64,000 nt of DNA from Prinia subflava (Eukaryota; Chordata; Aves; Passeriformes; Cisticolidae). Location: positions 146,531,285 through 146,595,284 of the forward strand of contig NC_086247.1 in assembly GCF_021018805.1 (NCBI RefSeq), read 5' to 3'. Shown piece after piece: positions 10,608 through 23,139 of the stretch (positions are counted from its first letter, which is position 1; every line of letters starts with the position of its first letter). The notes under the pieces were generated by a model. The model saw only the letters and a list, made by a program, of their open reading frames with translations, did not search any database and was not told where the DNA came from. A program made the translations under genes and the position numbers.

Positions 10608-13600
10608 TTTTTTTTTGTTTTTCTTTATTTCCACGTAAATAAAGCAGGGAGCGGTGCTGGGTTGTCAGTCAGGAAATAAAACTGCTTTGAGTCAAGGCAT
10701 AAAGCTGACCTCATGTTTTCTGTGAGCTGCTAAGTTGCATCTTCATATCAATCTGTGCTCTGTGGGCCTCAGGGAGGAGCTTGCACAGCAGCTCATCTCA
10801 CAGGGAACAGTTTATTACTTATTTTCTAAGTAGTAAATAATAACACCAGAGCCAATGCCAGTGATTTAAGAGGTGGTGATTTTCCACTGGTGATAGCATT
10901 CCCTTACAGTGATCAAGAGTCAGGGCACCAGTGTGAAAGGTTAACTATGAATCATTTTATACAAATTTATACAGGGTGTCACTTTTTCAAATTCTGTCCT
11001 GCTACTATATGCAAGTAAATAAATAAATCTCCAAGCAATCATTTTGTTTGGCTTCTACTTAAATCTTTAAACCATTTTTGCTCTCCAGCAGCTCTCAGAA
11101 AGCATCCTGTCCCAGAGGACAAAGGAGAAATTTCTTGAATAATTGCTTCACCAAGCAAGTTGATCAAAATTATTTTTTCCTAGCCCACTCTGGTTTTGAA
11201 CAAGTATATTTTTTTTTTTATGCTTATGCCAAGAAACCATGAGTTGTCCTGGATGGTGCTGCCAGCCCCAGCAGGGGCCATGCCAAGCACATCATTAGTG
11301 TCACAGGTAAGCATGACTCACTCCCTGCAGCCCTGGAGGGCAAACCTGCACGGTGGGGTCTAGAACAGCCCTGCAGCCTCTGGGGTCTCAGGGAAGAGGC
11401 AGATAAACACGAGGCACATCAGTAAACACAAGGCATAACGTCCTGTAAATATCAAATCAAACTTCTCTGTTACAATCTGAAACCAAACTCTGAATCCTTA
11501 CACTACTGCATGAGCTCCATGAAACATGCACAGAGGTGAAAGCACTGGATTTCTAGCTGTGAAATGCAGAAACTGATGCTGGATTGATGTGATTTCCTTC
11601 TTCCCTGTGCAATTTATGACAAGGACATCATGAGGTCACATCCCCAAATCCTGTCTCCTTTCAGGCATTCAAATCCATGAGGACTCTTCACGCAAGGTGA
11701 TTCTCTGGTGTGTTGGTATCAGGGAAAGTCTTGCAATATAAGTGAATTCACCACAAGACAGCATTTATTTTAGTACAAGTGCCCTTTTTAGATCCAGCTA
11801 TGTCAGATGATGTCAAATAAATGACCATTTTCTCACCTTTACCCAATCATACCAAAGAGCTCTTGAATCTTCTGACGTTTATACCTGAGACCTGGCTGAT
11901 GCAAGCAGCCTTAGAGTTTATTTCAGCTTTGTTGAAGTCCTAAAACTGATACAATTCCTTAAAGAAAAAGCACTGGAAGACTGAATCTGCCTACAGATCT
12001 GAAAAACCTGGTAATACATTGTTATTAAATACTGAGACACTTTTGTGTTCTAATATGCTGGCAATAGGTTGGAGAAAATTATGTAGATAAATAAATTCTG
12101 ATCTGAGGCTGGGACGGTTGTTCAAGGTTATAAGCCATGCTATGTTGTCAAATAACAGAGACTTAAGCCCCCCAAATGAGTATGAACAGATGCCTTCAGT
12201 GACAAATTGAAACATGTGGCAGGCTGGAGGGAAAAGAAACAGCCAGGGAAGTTTTGAACCTGCTGGTGTGCTTGCTTGTGATACAGTCCTACAGCCCTGT
12301 TGGAGAGTTCAGAGCTGTCTTAGAGGCATTAATAGGGACTGAGGCAAAACATTTTCTTTGCTGAGAGGGCTCAGAACTGAGGAAAACTAAAGTTGCATGA
12401 CACTCAAAGAGCTCTTTTATTTTCTGAATGTCATTTGTTATCATCTCGGGTCTTTGGCCAGACTCGAAAATATCTCACATCAGCTGTGCTATAGTATACA
12501 GACTTCAAAGGCTTGCAGCTGTCAGGGTTCACTCACAGGAGCAAAATTTTCTCAGATAAATTCTTACAATGTGTAGGTTTGATTATGTAAAAAAGAACTA
12601 CTTGTATGAGCAGAGATTTCAGGATTAGATGTTTACTGTTAATATTAAAGTTGTTAAGGAGACAAGCGCATGCAGCTCAAAAATCCCTCTCAGCCCAACT
12701 ATTTCAAACCTATTTGGAAAATACTCTGCCAGCAATGGTACTAAACAGACAAGAATCCAAGAGAAAAATCACTTTTTGTCTGAGAAATTAAATGGAGGCT
12801 TTTTCTTAGACTTGCAAACCAAATGAAGTCTACTGAACTTTTTGAGAGGATGTCTATGTTTGCTTAATATCTCTACTAAATTTCTCCTGGAGTCAAGATG
12901 AATTTGGCTATTCACTTAGCAGTAGGAAAACCCCACAGCAGGGAAAAGTGTAGGGAAGGGATGAGCACTCTTCTGAAATCAAAACTACGCCTCAGAGAAT
13001 GGAGAGTACTTAAAAGTTAGTATTCACTTCATTAAACCTCTTCCTGAGGCTTGGCCATCAAAAATAGCTGTATAAACTCTGTGCTCCCCTTTTCTATCAA
13101 AGAGCATGGTAAAAGCCATTGGCTGATTTGATGCTCTTAGCCCTGATTTGTAGCTGGATTCCAGCAGCATCCCAGCTCCCCTCAGCAGAGAGGCATATTT
13201 GGGGGTAGCAGAGGTTTTGGCACTTGTTTTGCTCTGTAGACTCTATGTGTCAAGCCATGCCACCAACAGAAGTCAGAACAGGTTTGAGAGTGCTCTGAAG
13301 GGTGCTGAATATCATCACAAGCAGGTCACAGAAGCTCCCACGCCAGCTGTCACCAACAAGTGCTGTGAAAGTCATAATGACAAAACCATTGGGCCAGAAG
13401 CACTCTCCTGCTGGGCTTCTCATCCCAGGTCACAGCACAGACCTTGTTTACTTTCAATCTCAATTATGCTCTGCAACCCGTGCATGTTTACACTGAAATC
13501 ATAAAAGGACTGAGATCTATCTGTTCCACTGAAGTCTTGGAAAGGCAATTATCTCTCTAAAATTCAGAAGAATGCAGGGCTAATTATATGTGACAACACC

Positions 13601-16600
13601 TTGTTGTGAAGTCACTGACCTCGTTTTATGCAACCAACAGAAGAAACCTGGACCTGGTCAGATGACAGCAGAAATGGAAACACTGCAGCACATGGAGCAG
13701 CAGAGAAGGGCATGTGCCTCTCCCATGCCACCAAATTCCAAAGGAAAAAGGAAACTGTGGTTCCAACAAGGTGCAGAAACAAAATGGAAGAAACAATTTC
13801 TGTGCTCTGTCACTACAGAGCAAAGCATGTGTGAATGGTAATGTCTCCTTGGAAGCACTTAAGTGCTGTAAGGATACAGGTCCTTGTCCAGCAGGGCTTA
13901 CTGAAATAGAAACTATATGGTATTTAAGCATGGAGTGGATTTGGACTCATTTATTCACTGTGACTCTTCATATACTTTAAATCAGAATCCAGAACTCTTG
14001 TTATTGCCCCAGAGTAACTGCAGAAACATGTGACATATATCCAAGAAATTTGTGAAATGAGTTCTCAGCACCTTATGGCTGGTATGAAAGATTGCACTAC
14101 CTGCAGAGGGTTTATCACAAGCATCAGGAAAAAAGAAAGAGTTTAGTTTGCACTTCCATCTCCTCTGTCTGTCGGTTTCTGTCTCACTTTGGGGCTGATG
14201 CCAGGCCAGCACCAGCAATAATCCACATTTATGGAAGGCTTTCTTTAATGTTTGCATGGCAAGGTGCTGAATCAATACAAAGAAGAGGCACCTCATTGCA
14301 AGGAGGTTTACAAGCAAATAAAGGGGGGAAAAGCCCTTGGAAGAAGGTTTCCCAAATCAGCCCAATTCACTCATCTTCCTGCAGGTTTTTCTACTAAAAC
14401 AGCTGATTTAGGGTCTTACCAGCCAGCATATAAAATAGCTCATGGATTTGGGATTAAACCCAGGTGGACTGGCTGCCATGAGCTCATGACTGTTACTTAC
14501 TTCATAAATACAGGAATAAAGCATGCTTTGCATCCATTTTCTAAATGGCTCCATAGAGCCACCTGGCCCTTCATACAGTAGTGTTATTCACATTAAAGTA
14601 TTACCCAGAAAACTCGCAAAAAAAATCCCATAAAACTTAGAGCTCTCAAGGGACCAGTACAGGGCAGAGCAGAAGTGTAAGCTGTTTGCAGCTTGCAAGG
14701 CTAAATACAAAATTTCCAGTGATTAGCATCTTTCTTTTTCAGGAACCACACATTTAATCCAAAAAGCCATCCCAGTGCTCCCAAATAAAAATGAACACAC
14801 CAAACAGTCATCAGAAAGAAAATTGTACAACAGTTTGCAAAAGCCTGAAAATAGCATGAATATATTTTAATGTGATTAATCATAAAGCACTCAGGATTTA
14901 TCTGGGTAAAATGACTAATTTTTTATTCTGTAACAATAAAGTATATCAACAAATAAGAGATTCCCTCAGGATTCTGAACAGACCCTGGTTTTCTCGAGAA
15001 TGTATCTGCTTTTACACTGTGTAGTAAGACCATAAAAATATATCACAAGTGGCTGGTGAAACAGGAACTGCCAGATCCATTAAAAGGGTTTCCCACAAAG
15101 AGTCTCTAAAAAGACATTTGCTGGAAATAGATTATACAGCCCATTTTCCTACTTATGCTATGAGCAGAGAAATCCCCAAATGCACATGTGAATGTCAAAC
15201 CAATTGAATAATCCCAAACATTTGACATAATTACATATTCCACCTTTCAAAATGGTCCTGGCGCCCTTAAACAGTAACTAACACCACGATGCAAAATATG
15301 CAGGTAAAAGATGATTTGCCAGTTGGCCTTTAGTATCTGTGATATTTAACCAGGCTCTGAAGCTGACAGATTAACAGGGAAAAGAGAATAAAGTAGAATG
15401 CAGGAGGGCTGCTGCTATGCATTGGCAAATAGCTCATGCATTTTGTACCTTGTTTTTTCACAATGAAGTGAAAGAGAGGGGAAAACAAGTTCAGGAGGAA
15501 AATACCAAGCAAACATTGGCCAAAGGTTGTGTTTCCTTCTCCTGCATGGAGGTACCATGTGTGTAAAGGACACCACAGTCACGTAGGTTCTTCTATTGAT
15601 CAGTCACCAATAATCAAATCTGATGTTCACTTCACAGCGTAACTGTTTTGTTCATACAGATCTTCCAGGAGAAAAAAGGATAATTATTTGATTAAAAATA
15701 CCTTACTGCCATAGTCAGTTATGGTAGTCTGTGGAGGATTAAAGCAGGTCACTGTATCTGTTTGCAGAATATTCTGTATCTTTTATGGAAGTCAACATTA
15801 AAAACTGAATTTTCATTTGATGTGTCAACATCATTTGCCTTGATCAAAATTCTTTATGATGCCAATAGTTTTGTTGAACCTTTCTGTCTGTTGAGAATAA
15901 ATTCTTCTTTCGCCATTACATGTTGAACTGGCCCTCCAAAGGGATGAAAAATCCATTCCTGTACCTGAACACCAACTTCTGTGTAATGTTTTGTTCATTT
16001 TTGTACTTTCATTCTCCCCTCTATTTGTAATTTAGAGCACAAGGGGTTACCTCTGACTGAGGCATGGTTGGTTAATGGTCTTTCCAATTTTTCCCTCAGT
16101 GGAGATAGAATGGTCAACAGTGTTCTCCTCAGCCCAACTATTTTTGCAAAGGATTTTATTTTATTGCTAATTGGCACTCCATAGTAACCAGCTTGGAATT
16201 AGATTCTCTCAGAAACATCATGCTATCTTTTCCTTTTGTGTCACTGCAATAAAAAAAGAAAAACTACCGAAATCCATATTGGTATTTTCTAACATGCACT
16301 CACTGAATCTTGATTGCTTGCAAGAACAAAACAAATCAATAAAGCTGTATAATCTGAGGTGTCTTCAACATTCTCACCTTTCAGATTCATTGTGATACTG
16401 ACCTATTTTGCTTTCTTCTGAGACAGCATATTCTCCTTTGTCCCTGCATTGAATTATCCCTTTATATTTCATCCCTTCTCCAGTAATGCACCTCCAGTAC
16501 AGTCCCATGCTGTGTGTCAACCTGCCTGCACAGCCCTCTAAAGAACTCTGCCCATTCCTCTTCATGCTTCTAATAAATTAGAAAACCCATAATGAAATGC

Positions 16601-17711
16601 TACCAAGGAGCATTTCCTGAGCTTTGGTTCAGCTGGCAGCCCACAGCCCCCAGCTGCCATCACACCCCTGATGTGGGATGCTCTCACCCTCTGCTCCCTG
16701 TCCAGCTGATCAGCCACGTGTGTGACGTGCTCACAGCCACGGGAAGGGCACTCTGGCACTGCTGGGACACTGCAGGGCAGCCTGGGGAGCTCAGGGAGGG
16801 CAGACAGGAGGAAAATGGGCTTGAGCAAGAAAGGTGATGAAAAGAAGGGGCCTCTGAATCAACCAACATACAGAGAACTTGGCAACTGGTGCCCCGTGTT
16901 GTAATTGTATTTCAGAGGGATTAATTTAACATTTGTGTAAAAGGAGGAAGATACACACTTGGGGAATGCATGTATAAGAGTTGTTAAGGGAAGTAAACCT
17001 TTTTGTTGCAAAGAGGAGGGAAGAATCCCAACCCAGCAGTGTGACTGTGCCTGGGTGGGGTGACACAGCCAACATTAAGCTGTCAGTGCCTCACAAGGAC
17101 CAGCAGGTCTGTGCCTCATCTCAGTCACACCAGTGAGGATCAGGAGCTGCTCACTCACACCCAGTGTCATAGGAAATCACCAACTGGTGGCTCCAGAGAC
17201 AGGAGGAAACTTTAGCATTTGATTTGGAAGAAGGAAGTAATACAAGAGGCAGTGGATCACCAGGACATGCCTCTATTTGGCATATCCTTTAACCATTTAA
17301 CCTCCTAAGACTGAAAATCAAATCATTGTCCTTGTTGTTTAAAGGACAACCAGGACAGCTCTTCAGCCATGCAGACCTGTGAATGAGAGGCTTCCTTGGA
17401 GAACAATCTCACATCAAGGTGACATCAGGGAGGGACAGCACATTCCTGCCATGGGGACCTTAATTTTGGAAGCATTTGTCATGCAAGCTGGAGCTGATTG
17501 TGGCGGGGTCATGCGCTACAGGCAGCACGCACGGTTACTATGTAAATCTCTCCCACAAACATACAGAGGCTGTGCTGGGATTAGAAACTGATTTTCCAAG
17601 CACCAAACCAAAGGTCTCTGAAACATCAAAGCCAAGGAGTTATTCCTTGGCAAATAATCTCATCTCAAGTGTGCAAAACAACTGTAAATAAAGCGTGATG
17701 GCAATCTCCCC

Positions 17712-17738
17712 CACAGTAGCAGACGGCCTGCTACTGTG
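17712..17738. repeat. Perfect 11-bp hairpin near the left end of the outer LTR
   Basis: CACAGTAGCAG and CTGCTACTGTG are perfect reverse complements separated by acggc. The hairpin lies 16 bp inside the proposed LTR. It could be an LTR structural or binding element. It could alternatively mark another transposon end. Confidence 0.8.
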
Positions 17739-18109
17739 TCGTGAGAGAATGCTGCTAATTCGCCTTCTGTAACAGGATGACGTATTATGGAATGAAGTTT
17801 GAGCTATCCCAAACCAGGCCTAAGGTTTGGGCCTGCTGGGCCTCAGATTTGGGTCTGTGTAGAAGTAGATAAGCCTGTGGCGCAGTTAGAATTTAGGTTA
17901 AGGTGTGTGCATGCATTAGATAGGACAGTTAGAGCAGAATCATGGTAGCTACCTTAAACTGAGATTGTTTGCATTCTTTTTCACGCTGAATACCAATTAG
18001 AAAACACCTGCAACTCTAAACTATTTGAAACTGTATATAACCAGCCATTTCGGGAATAAAGGGGAGAATGTATGATTAGATCATATTGGTCGTGTTCTGC
18101 ATTGCTCTG

Positions 18110-18731
18110 TGTCCTGGGTTGAGAAATATAACCAAAAACGTGTATTCTAGTTTCATCTGTTGAAGTCAGTTGGGAGATATTGTTCTTTATCTCTTGTAAC
18201 TCTAGGGGAGGAAGAGGGCGGATCCCTTCTGTTAATGGGACACCTGATAACACCAGATAAGGCAGGGCCTCCTTATCTCTTCCTCCACCCATCCTCCTAC
18301 GAGGGATATCCCCTGTGAATGGGCCATTGAAGGCCTCTCACATGACTGATAACATGACCTCATTCCATTGGGAGATGCTCCACCCAGCGGGAGGAGCCAA
18401 AGCCTTTCCATGGGATAAAACCTGCAATCCCAAACTCCAAGATTGCTGTTTTCCACTGGATTCTCAGAGGATGACTGGACTTTCTGACAATCATCTCTAC
18501 TTCAACGGAGCCACATCTGTCACTCTGGGAGGACTTGTTTCAGGCTGCTTCCAACACCCTGACCAACAGGTCTCAGGTTTGCATTTTGACTCTGTTAGTG
18601 GTCCTTTGTACTATTGCATTTGTCTTATTTTACTTTTATTTTATTTTTCTCTTTCTTGTTGTTTGTTCTCTCTCTATTAAATTGTATTTCTGACTTGGGA
18701 GTATCACTGGTTTTGCTTTCAAACCAGTACA
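18110..18731 (+). mobile_element. Inner solo LTR, 622 bp, nested in an older LTR
   Basis: It starts TGTCCTGGG and ends AGTACA, with the 5-bp target-site duplication CTCTG at 18105-18109 and 18732-18736. A TATA-like GATAAAA lies at 18414 and an ATTAAA polyadenylation signal at 18676, giving the U3-R-U5 order on the plus strand. A 5-bp duplication and TGT...ACA ends suggest an ERVL-type element; the family is inferred. No internal retroviral genes are present. It is antisense to DPP6. Confidence 0.82.
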
Positions 18732-19689
18732 CTCTGTTCCAGCTTCCATATAGTTAATAGAGACCCTGGTTTCAACCTTTCACAAAGTGATTATCTGTCT
18801 CAGCTGCTTGATGATAATAATTCTTTATTAAAAGATTAGTTTTCAAAGGACACTTTTGAGAGTCTCGTACTGCTGTCAGCACCAGCAGGGAGTGCCGAGG
18901 CAGGCTCGGGGATCCCTGGCTCTGCGGCAGCACAGAGAGGAGAGGATGGATGCTCCTTTTGCTGCTCCAGCAGCAGCCAGGCTGCAGGTATTAACACACA
19001 GCTCGTGTGCCAGCCCTCGCCCCTCGGAGAGCATTAATCCAGTCTGCCAACTGCTGCTGCGCTCTAGCACAGCTCTGCCCTGCCAAGCAATCACAAAAGG
19101 CTCCTTCTGCTCCCGAGCCACCTGTCCCTCACAGCGCTCCACTGGCACCACAAAGCCCTTGGAGTCACTGGCTTAAAGGACGACTGCTCCATTTTTAACT
19201 GGGAAATAAAATGGGAGGTGCAAAGCCCTCTGTAGGATTTGTGCACCAGCCTTTGTGCACTTGTTGATGCTCAGGTTATTGGGGAGTAGCCACAAGGAAG
19301 TTACAAAGGATTATGAATGAGGGTTATGAATAATGAGCTCATTCTTTCATTGATCTTTTCAAAATTTTATCAATATCCACATCACAGATGTAAACCCCCA
19401 GGTTTCCCCTCTCACCCTCTATTCAGAAACTTGGAAATGGGAATGAAATTATCTAGTACATAGTTGTGATTCTGACACACCAAACAATATATCTAAGGAA
19501 ATGAACTAGAAGATGAACAAATGTTATTATGTATTTACAAGTACAAAAATAGCCTGAGGGCAAATAAAAGGTTTAGAAGGAGATAGCAATTATCCCAAAT
19601 CCAAGAAACACAGAACACCTTCAGATCCATATAAACACACCCACAGAAATACATAACCACAATTCTCTAGGAATATTTGGGATCATATA

Positions 19690-19985
19690 ATTGCTGTGTT
19701 GGGCCAGACCCAAAGTCCATCCAGTTCACTACCCTGGCTCAGTAGCCCAAAGCCAATTCAGACAGAGGACTAGAGTTATCTGATTTACAGACATCCTTTC
19801 CCAAAATACTTTCCCAGGCTCCTGTACTGTGCAGTTTGGAGTGCCTCTCTTTGCAGCTGTCTGCCTTGAGGGATGTCCCTGCCACTGACCTCTCCAGCCA
19901 TTCTTTACAACCATTTACCCTTTTTGCACCTACAAACTCATGCAGCAACTCCCTTTTCCCAGACAATGGTGCCAAAAGCTTGTGT
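19690..19985 (-). mobile_element. Ancient CR1-like remnant
   Basis: The stretch gttgggccagacccaaagtc and the words that follow (ccatccagttcactaccctg) resemble the start of old CR1 copies as read on the opposite strand. Further weak similarity continues through tttcccaggctcctgt. Divergence is high, so the edges are approximate. Confidence 0.45.
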
Positions 19986-21454
19986 GGGGTATAATTCCTC
20001 TCAGGAGCCTTTAATGTTTATTTTAGCCTTAGAATTACACCCTGAATTATCCTGTTTATAGAGGCAGCCCAGGAGAGCTGGTGGAGATGGGAGTTTACAG
20101 GGTTCACATCACATTCACTCCACTGACTCTCACCTTCATTGTCTTTGGAGTTGCAGGTCTGAGGGCTGAAGGACAGCATGAGAAATCAGTGCTTAATACA
20201 GCTTTTAATGAAACATTAGATAATGCCTTCTTTCAAAGAAAGATTTCTGAGCTGTGTGGACACTGACTGTGGAAATATTCTAAAAGCCTCTTTTTTTGTG
20301 AAGTTTACAATGCAAATGGTAAAGCTTTGTAGCAGCAATTATGTGAGAAACAAGCCATGAAAATGTGCTGAATGCTTAGTGTATCTATTTAATTGATTCA
20401 TTTTTAAATAATTCACTTAGAGGCAGAAATTAACAACTACAGAACCACAGCATATGTTCTTTCTATTAAGATTTACTCTTAGCATGCAAAAATTGCTTCT
20501 TCTACTGTAGGAGCTGAGAATGTGAATACTACAAAGAAGTTAGCACTGGCTTTGAAATTTTTAAAGTTGGTCCTAGGCGCAGGGCACTTTTAGAAGACTC
20601 AAAGAAAAGAATCTGAAACAAGAAAGATGAGCCCATCAGAAAACATTAGAGAGCAGCAGTTTAAAAGCAGTGAAGTGGATGTGAAAGAAATGAAAATATT
20701 CATATGTGTGCTAGGAACCTTAGTCAAGAATTCTCTCCCTGTTCAGTGATTTATTTTCCTGTTCCATAAGAGATCAGAAGTCTCAGAGCTGTATCTCAAT
20801 GTACACTCAGATCCAATTCACTGGAGGAGACAATTGTATACTCTGACATAAAGAAAACAAGCTGAAATCACACAGGAGGCAGGAAGACATTTTATATGTT
20901 ATCTTTGTGATGCTGTGGGCACCTTCCACGGGGTAAATGGTCTGTGGTGATGATGAGCATCACTTTGGGAAGCAGGGGGAGAGCAAAGGGGACAGGGAGG
21001 AGCACAGGACCTGCCCTGCTCCTTGCCTGCTCCAGCCCTTCACAGCACTGCCATCAGCAGCATCACTCTTCCACTCCTGCACACAAAAATATGACAACTC
21101 ATGCATTTAAAGACATGAGTAAAGCCCTATGATTCCTCTCCCTTTTCAAGAAAGAGCTTCTTTTGAGCACAGAATAGAAGAAAAAAGAATAGAATATTCC
21201 ATTTTCAAATCTGGGTCATTAGCTGCCCAAGGAGGAACATTAATTACTGGTTTTAACATCAAGCTGGTAAAAGCAGAGTTCTGCAGGCAGTTAAAGAGAT
21301 AAAAGGCACTTGTTCAGGCTAAATACAGAGAGCCACACACTCCTTGGATTTGGGCATGTAACTTGGCTAAAGAGGAGAGCATTTGCATCAGAAGATTTGC
21401 ATTTCTGAGCACAGGAACTTCATTGGGGTGCCCTGCACAGAAAGAGCTGTTTTT

Positions 21455-21468
21455 CCAGAAGAGGGCAC
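21455..21468 (+). promoter_or_regulatory. CTCF-like motif, one mismatch
   Basis: CCAGAAGAGGGCAC matches 13 of 14 positions of the CTCF core, and the next bases (TA) fit the extended motif. About one single-mismatch hit is expected by chance in 64 kb, so this is weak. Confidence 0.25.
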
Positions 21469-23051
21469 TAAATATGTAGTTTTTTACTATTTCGGTGATT
21501 AAAAATTAAAAAAAATAAAAAAGACTGGAAATCAGAAGAATTAGATTATAGACTGCTCCATATGTTTCTGCAGAGACACCAGAATTAAATTCTTCCAAGT
21601 TTTGTTCTCTGAAGCTTTTTAAATCACTGGTTTTTTTCTCATTTTGCATGCCATTCCTAATATATTTCTTTCCTTAACATTTTAAAATAACCACCTGTAC
21701 TTATTACCATGCAGCACAAACCAGGATGTTTATTGTCCCTTAAAACTTAGGAAGCAAATTTATGCTAAAAAGCAGGAACTCATCTCTAATGTAATTCTAA
21801 AGCCCTTGTATGTTGCAAGGAATCTAATTATTTGTTGGATTTCAATTCTTTTTTTCAGTAATTTTCATACTTATTTTATTCCTCATAAAGCAAAGCTACC
21901 TCATGTTTCACTATGATAGATTCCCATACAAGTGCAAGAAAGAAAACTGTGATTATTTTACTGTTGTCCATCTGATTTTGGCTACACAGGAAACCTTGTA
22001 CATTATCTTATGAAGGCTTTTTTCAAAAACAAATTGTAATTTATTTTTAAGACATTTTGTGAATCTTATTAGGACATTATCTCTACCAGTTTGTTCAAGT
22101 TAGCTCATCTATACACTCAGAAAAAGAAGCACAATGAGAAATATAACCTTACGCAAGCTAAGAAAAATTGGTTATTTTTGTATCATAGTGTTTTCCTTGA
22201 GGCTTTTTTATTTTTCCTTCCCTGCTTGATGAAAATCTTATTTACTAAAGAAAATATTTACAAAGGAAGACTGCTGATAGCTGATACTGATGTATAATAC
22301 CTATGTACTTTTGCATGACAGGCTAATTATTTCTGAGTTTTGATGTTCCTCTAGGCTTCCCTGGAACTGTGGATTTGCTTTTCAGTTTACTGATGTGTAT
22401 CTGTGCCTGTGAATAAATGCGGGATACAGTTTATTGGTCTTTGCTACATAAGCAAGGCTCTCCAACTTAGTCTGAAAAACAATTTTGCACTCAGTCATGT
22501 TTGTGCAATTTCTGTTGAAGCCTCTCAGCTCAATTCAGGAGGCTTCAGGTTTAGTTCTAACTCAATTTATCTGCATTATTAGGAGAACAGCAAGGGTTTA
22601 AACCATTGTTTTTAATAGGAAAGCAGTTAAAGCTCAGCAGCTGAAGCCAGCAGACTCCGTTTTTAATGCTCTGCATTTCATGCAGAGTATTTTGTTGCAA
22701 TGATCAGACTCAACAGTCCCTGGAATGGACAGAATGGAGACCCAGTAAGAAATTGGGGTTTGGTGCAGTTTTACCAAAACCATTGCTATGCAGGGATCAG
22801 GCACCAGCAGAACTGGGATGTGGGGATGGGGAGCTGCAGGCTCAGCTGAGCTTTGCTTCCCAGCTCAGGCAAAGACACCACTGTGTTGAATGAATGCACC
22901 CAGAGCATCATTTCAGGAGCACAGACTTTCCCCTGGAAACATCCCCCAAAACCAGGGAGAAATAGAGCTAAAAATCTGGTTAGCAATGTGGTTTTATTGT
23001 TGGCCCATCAAAGAGCTGCAGGCCCTAAGTCACCACAGTGGCTGGCAATGA

Positions 23052-23139
23052 TAAATCACTGAATGCTTTGGGCTGGAAGATCATCCACATCCAACCTCTC
23101 TGCTGTGGGCAGGGACACACCCTGTACTAGACCAGGTTC
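23052..23139 (-). mobile_element. CR1 LINE 3' terminal fragment
   Basis: The order taaatcactgaatgctttgg, gctggaagatcatccacatcc, gctgtgggcagggacaca and tactagaccaggtt is the CR1 3' end on the minus strand. The match then stops, so only about 90 bp remains. Confidence 0.85.

Larger units (their letters stand above)
17696..18784 (+). mobile_element. Outer solo LTR of an endogenous retrovirus, split by a younger LTR
   Basis: The proposed LTR runs from TGATGGCAATC to ...CCTTTCACA. It is interrupted at 18110-18736 by the inner LTR and one copy of that element's duplicated target site, leaving about 462 bp of its own sequence. It has a TATA-like TATATAA at 18034 and an AATAAA signal at 18055. Flanking bases are AAGCG (17691-17695) and AAGTG (18785-18789), a 5-bp duplication with one CG-to-TG change. 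No gag, pol or env sequence remains. It is antisense to DPP6. The left boundary is less sure than the right. Confidence 0.65.

Noticed and set aside
18879..18901. Possible REST/RE1 silencer (tcagcacc half-site)
   Set aside because: Only the first half-site fits; the second half does not match at the allowed spacings.
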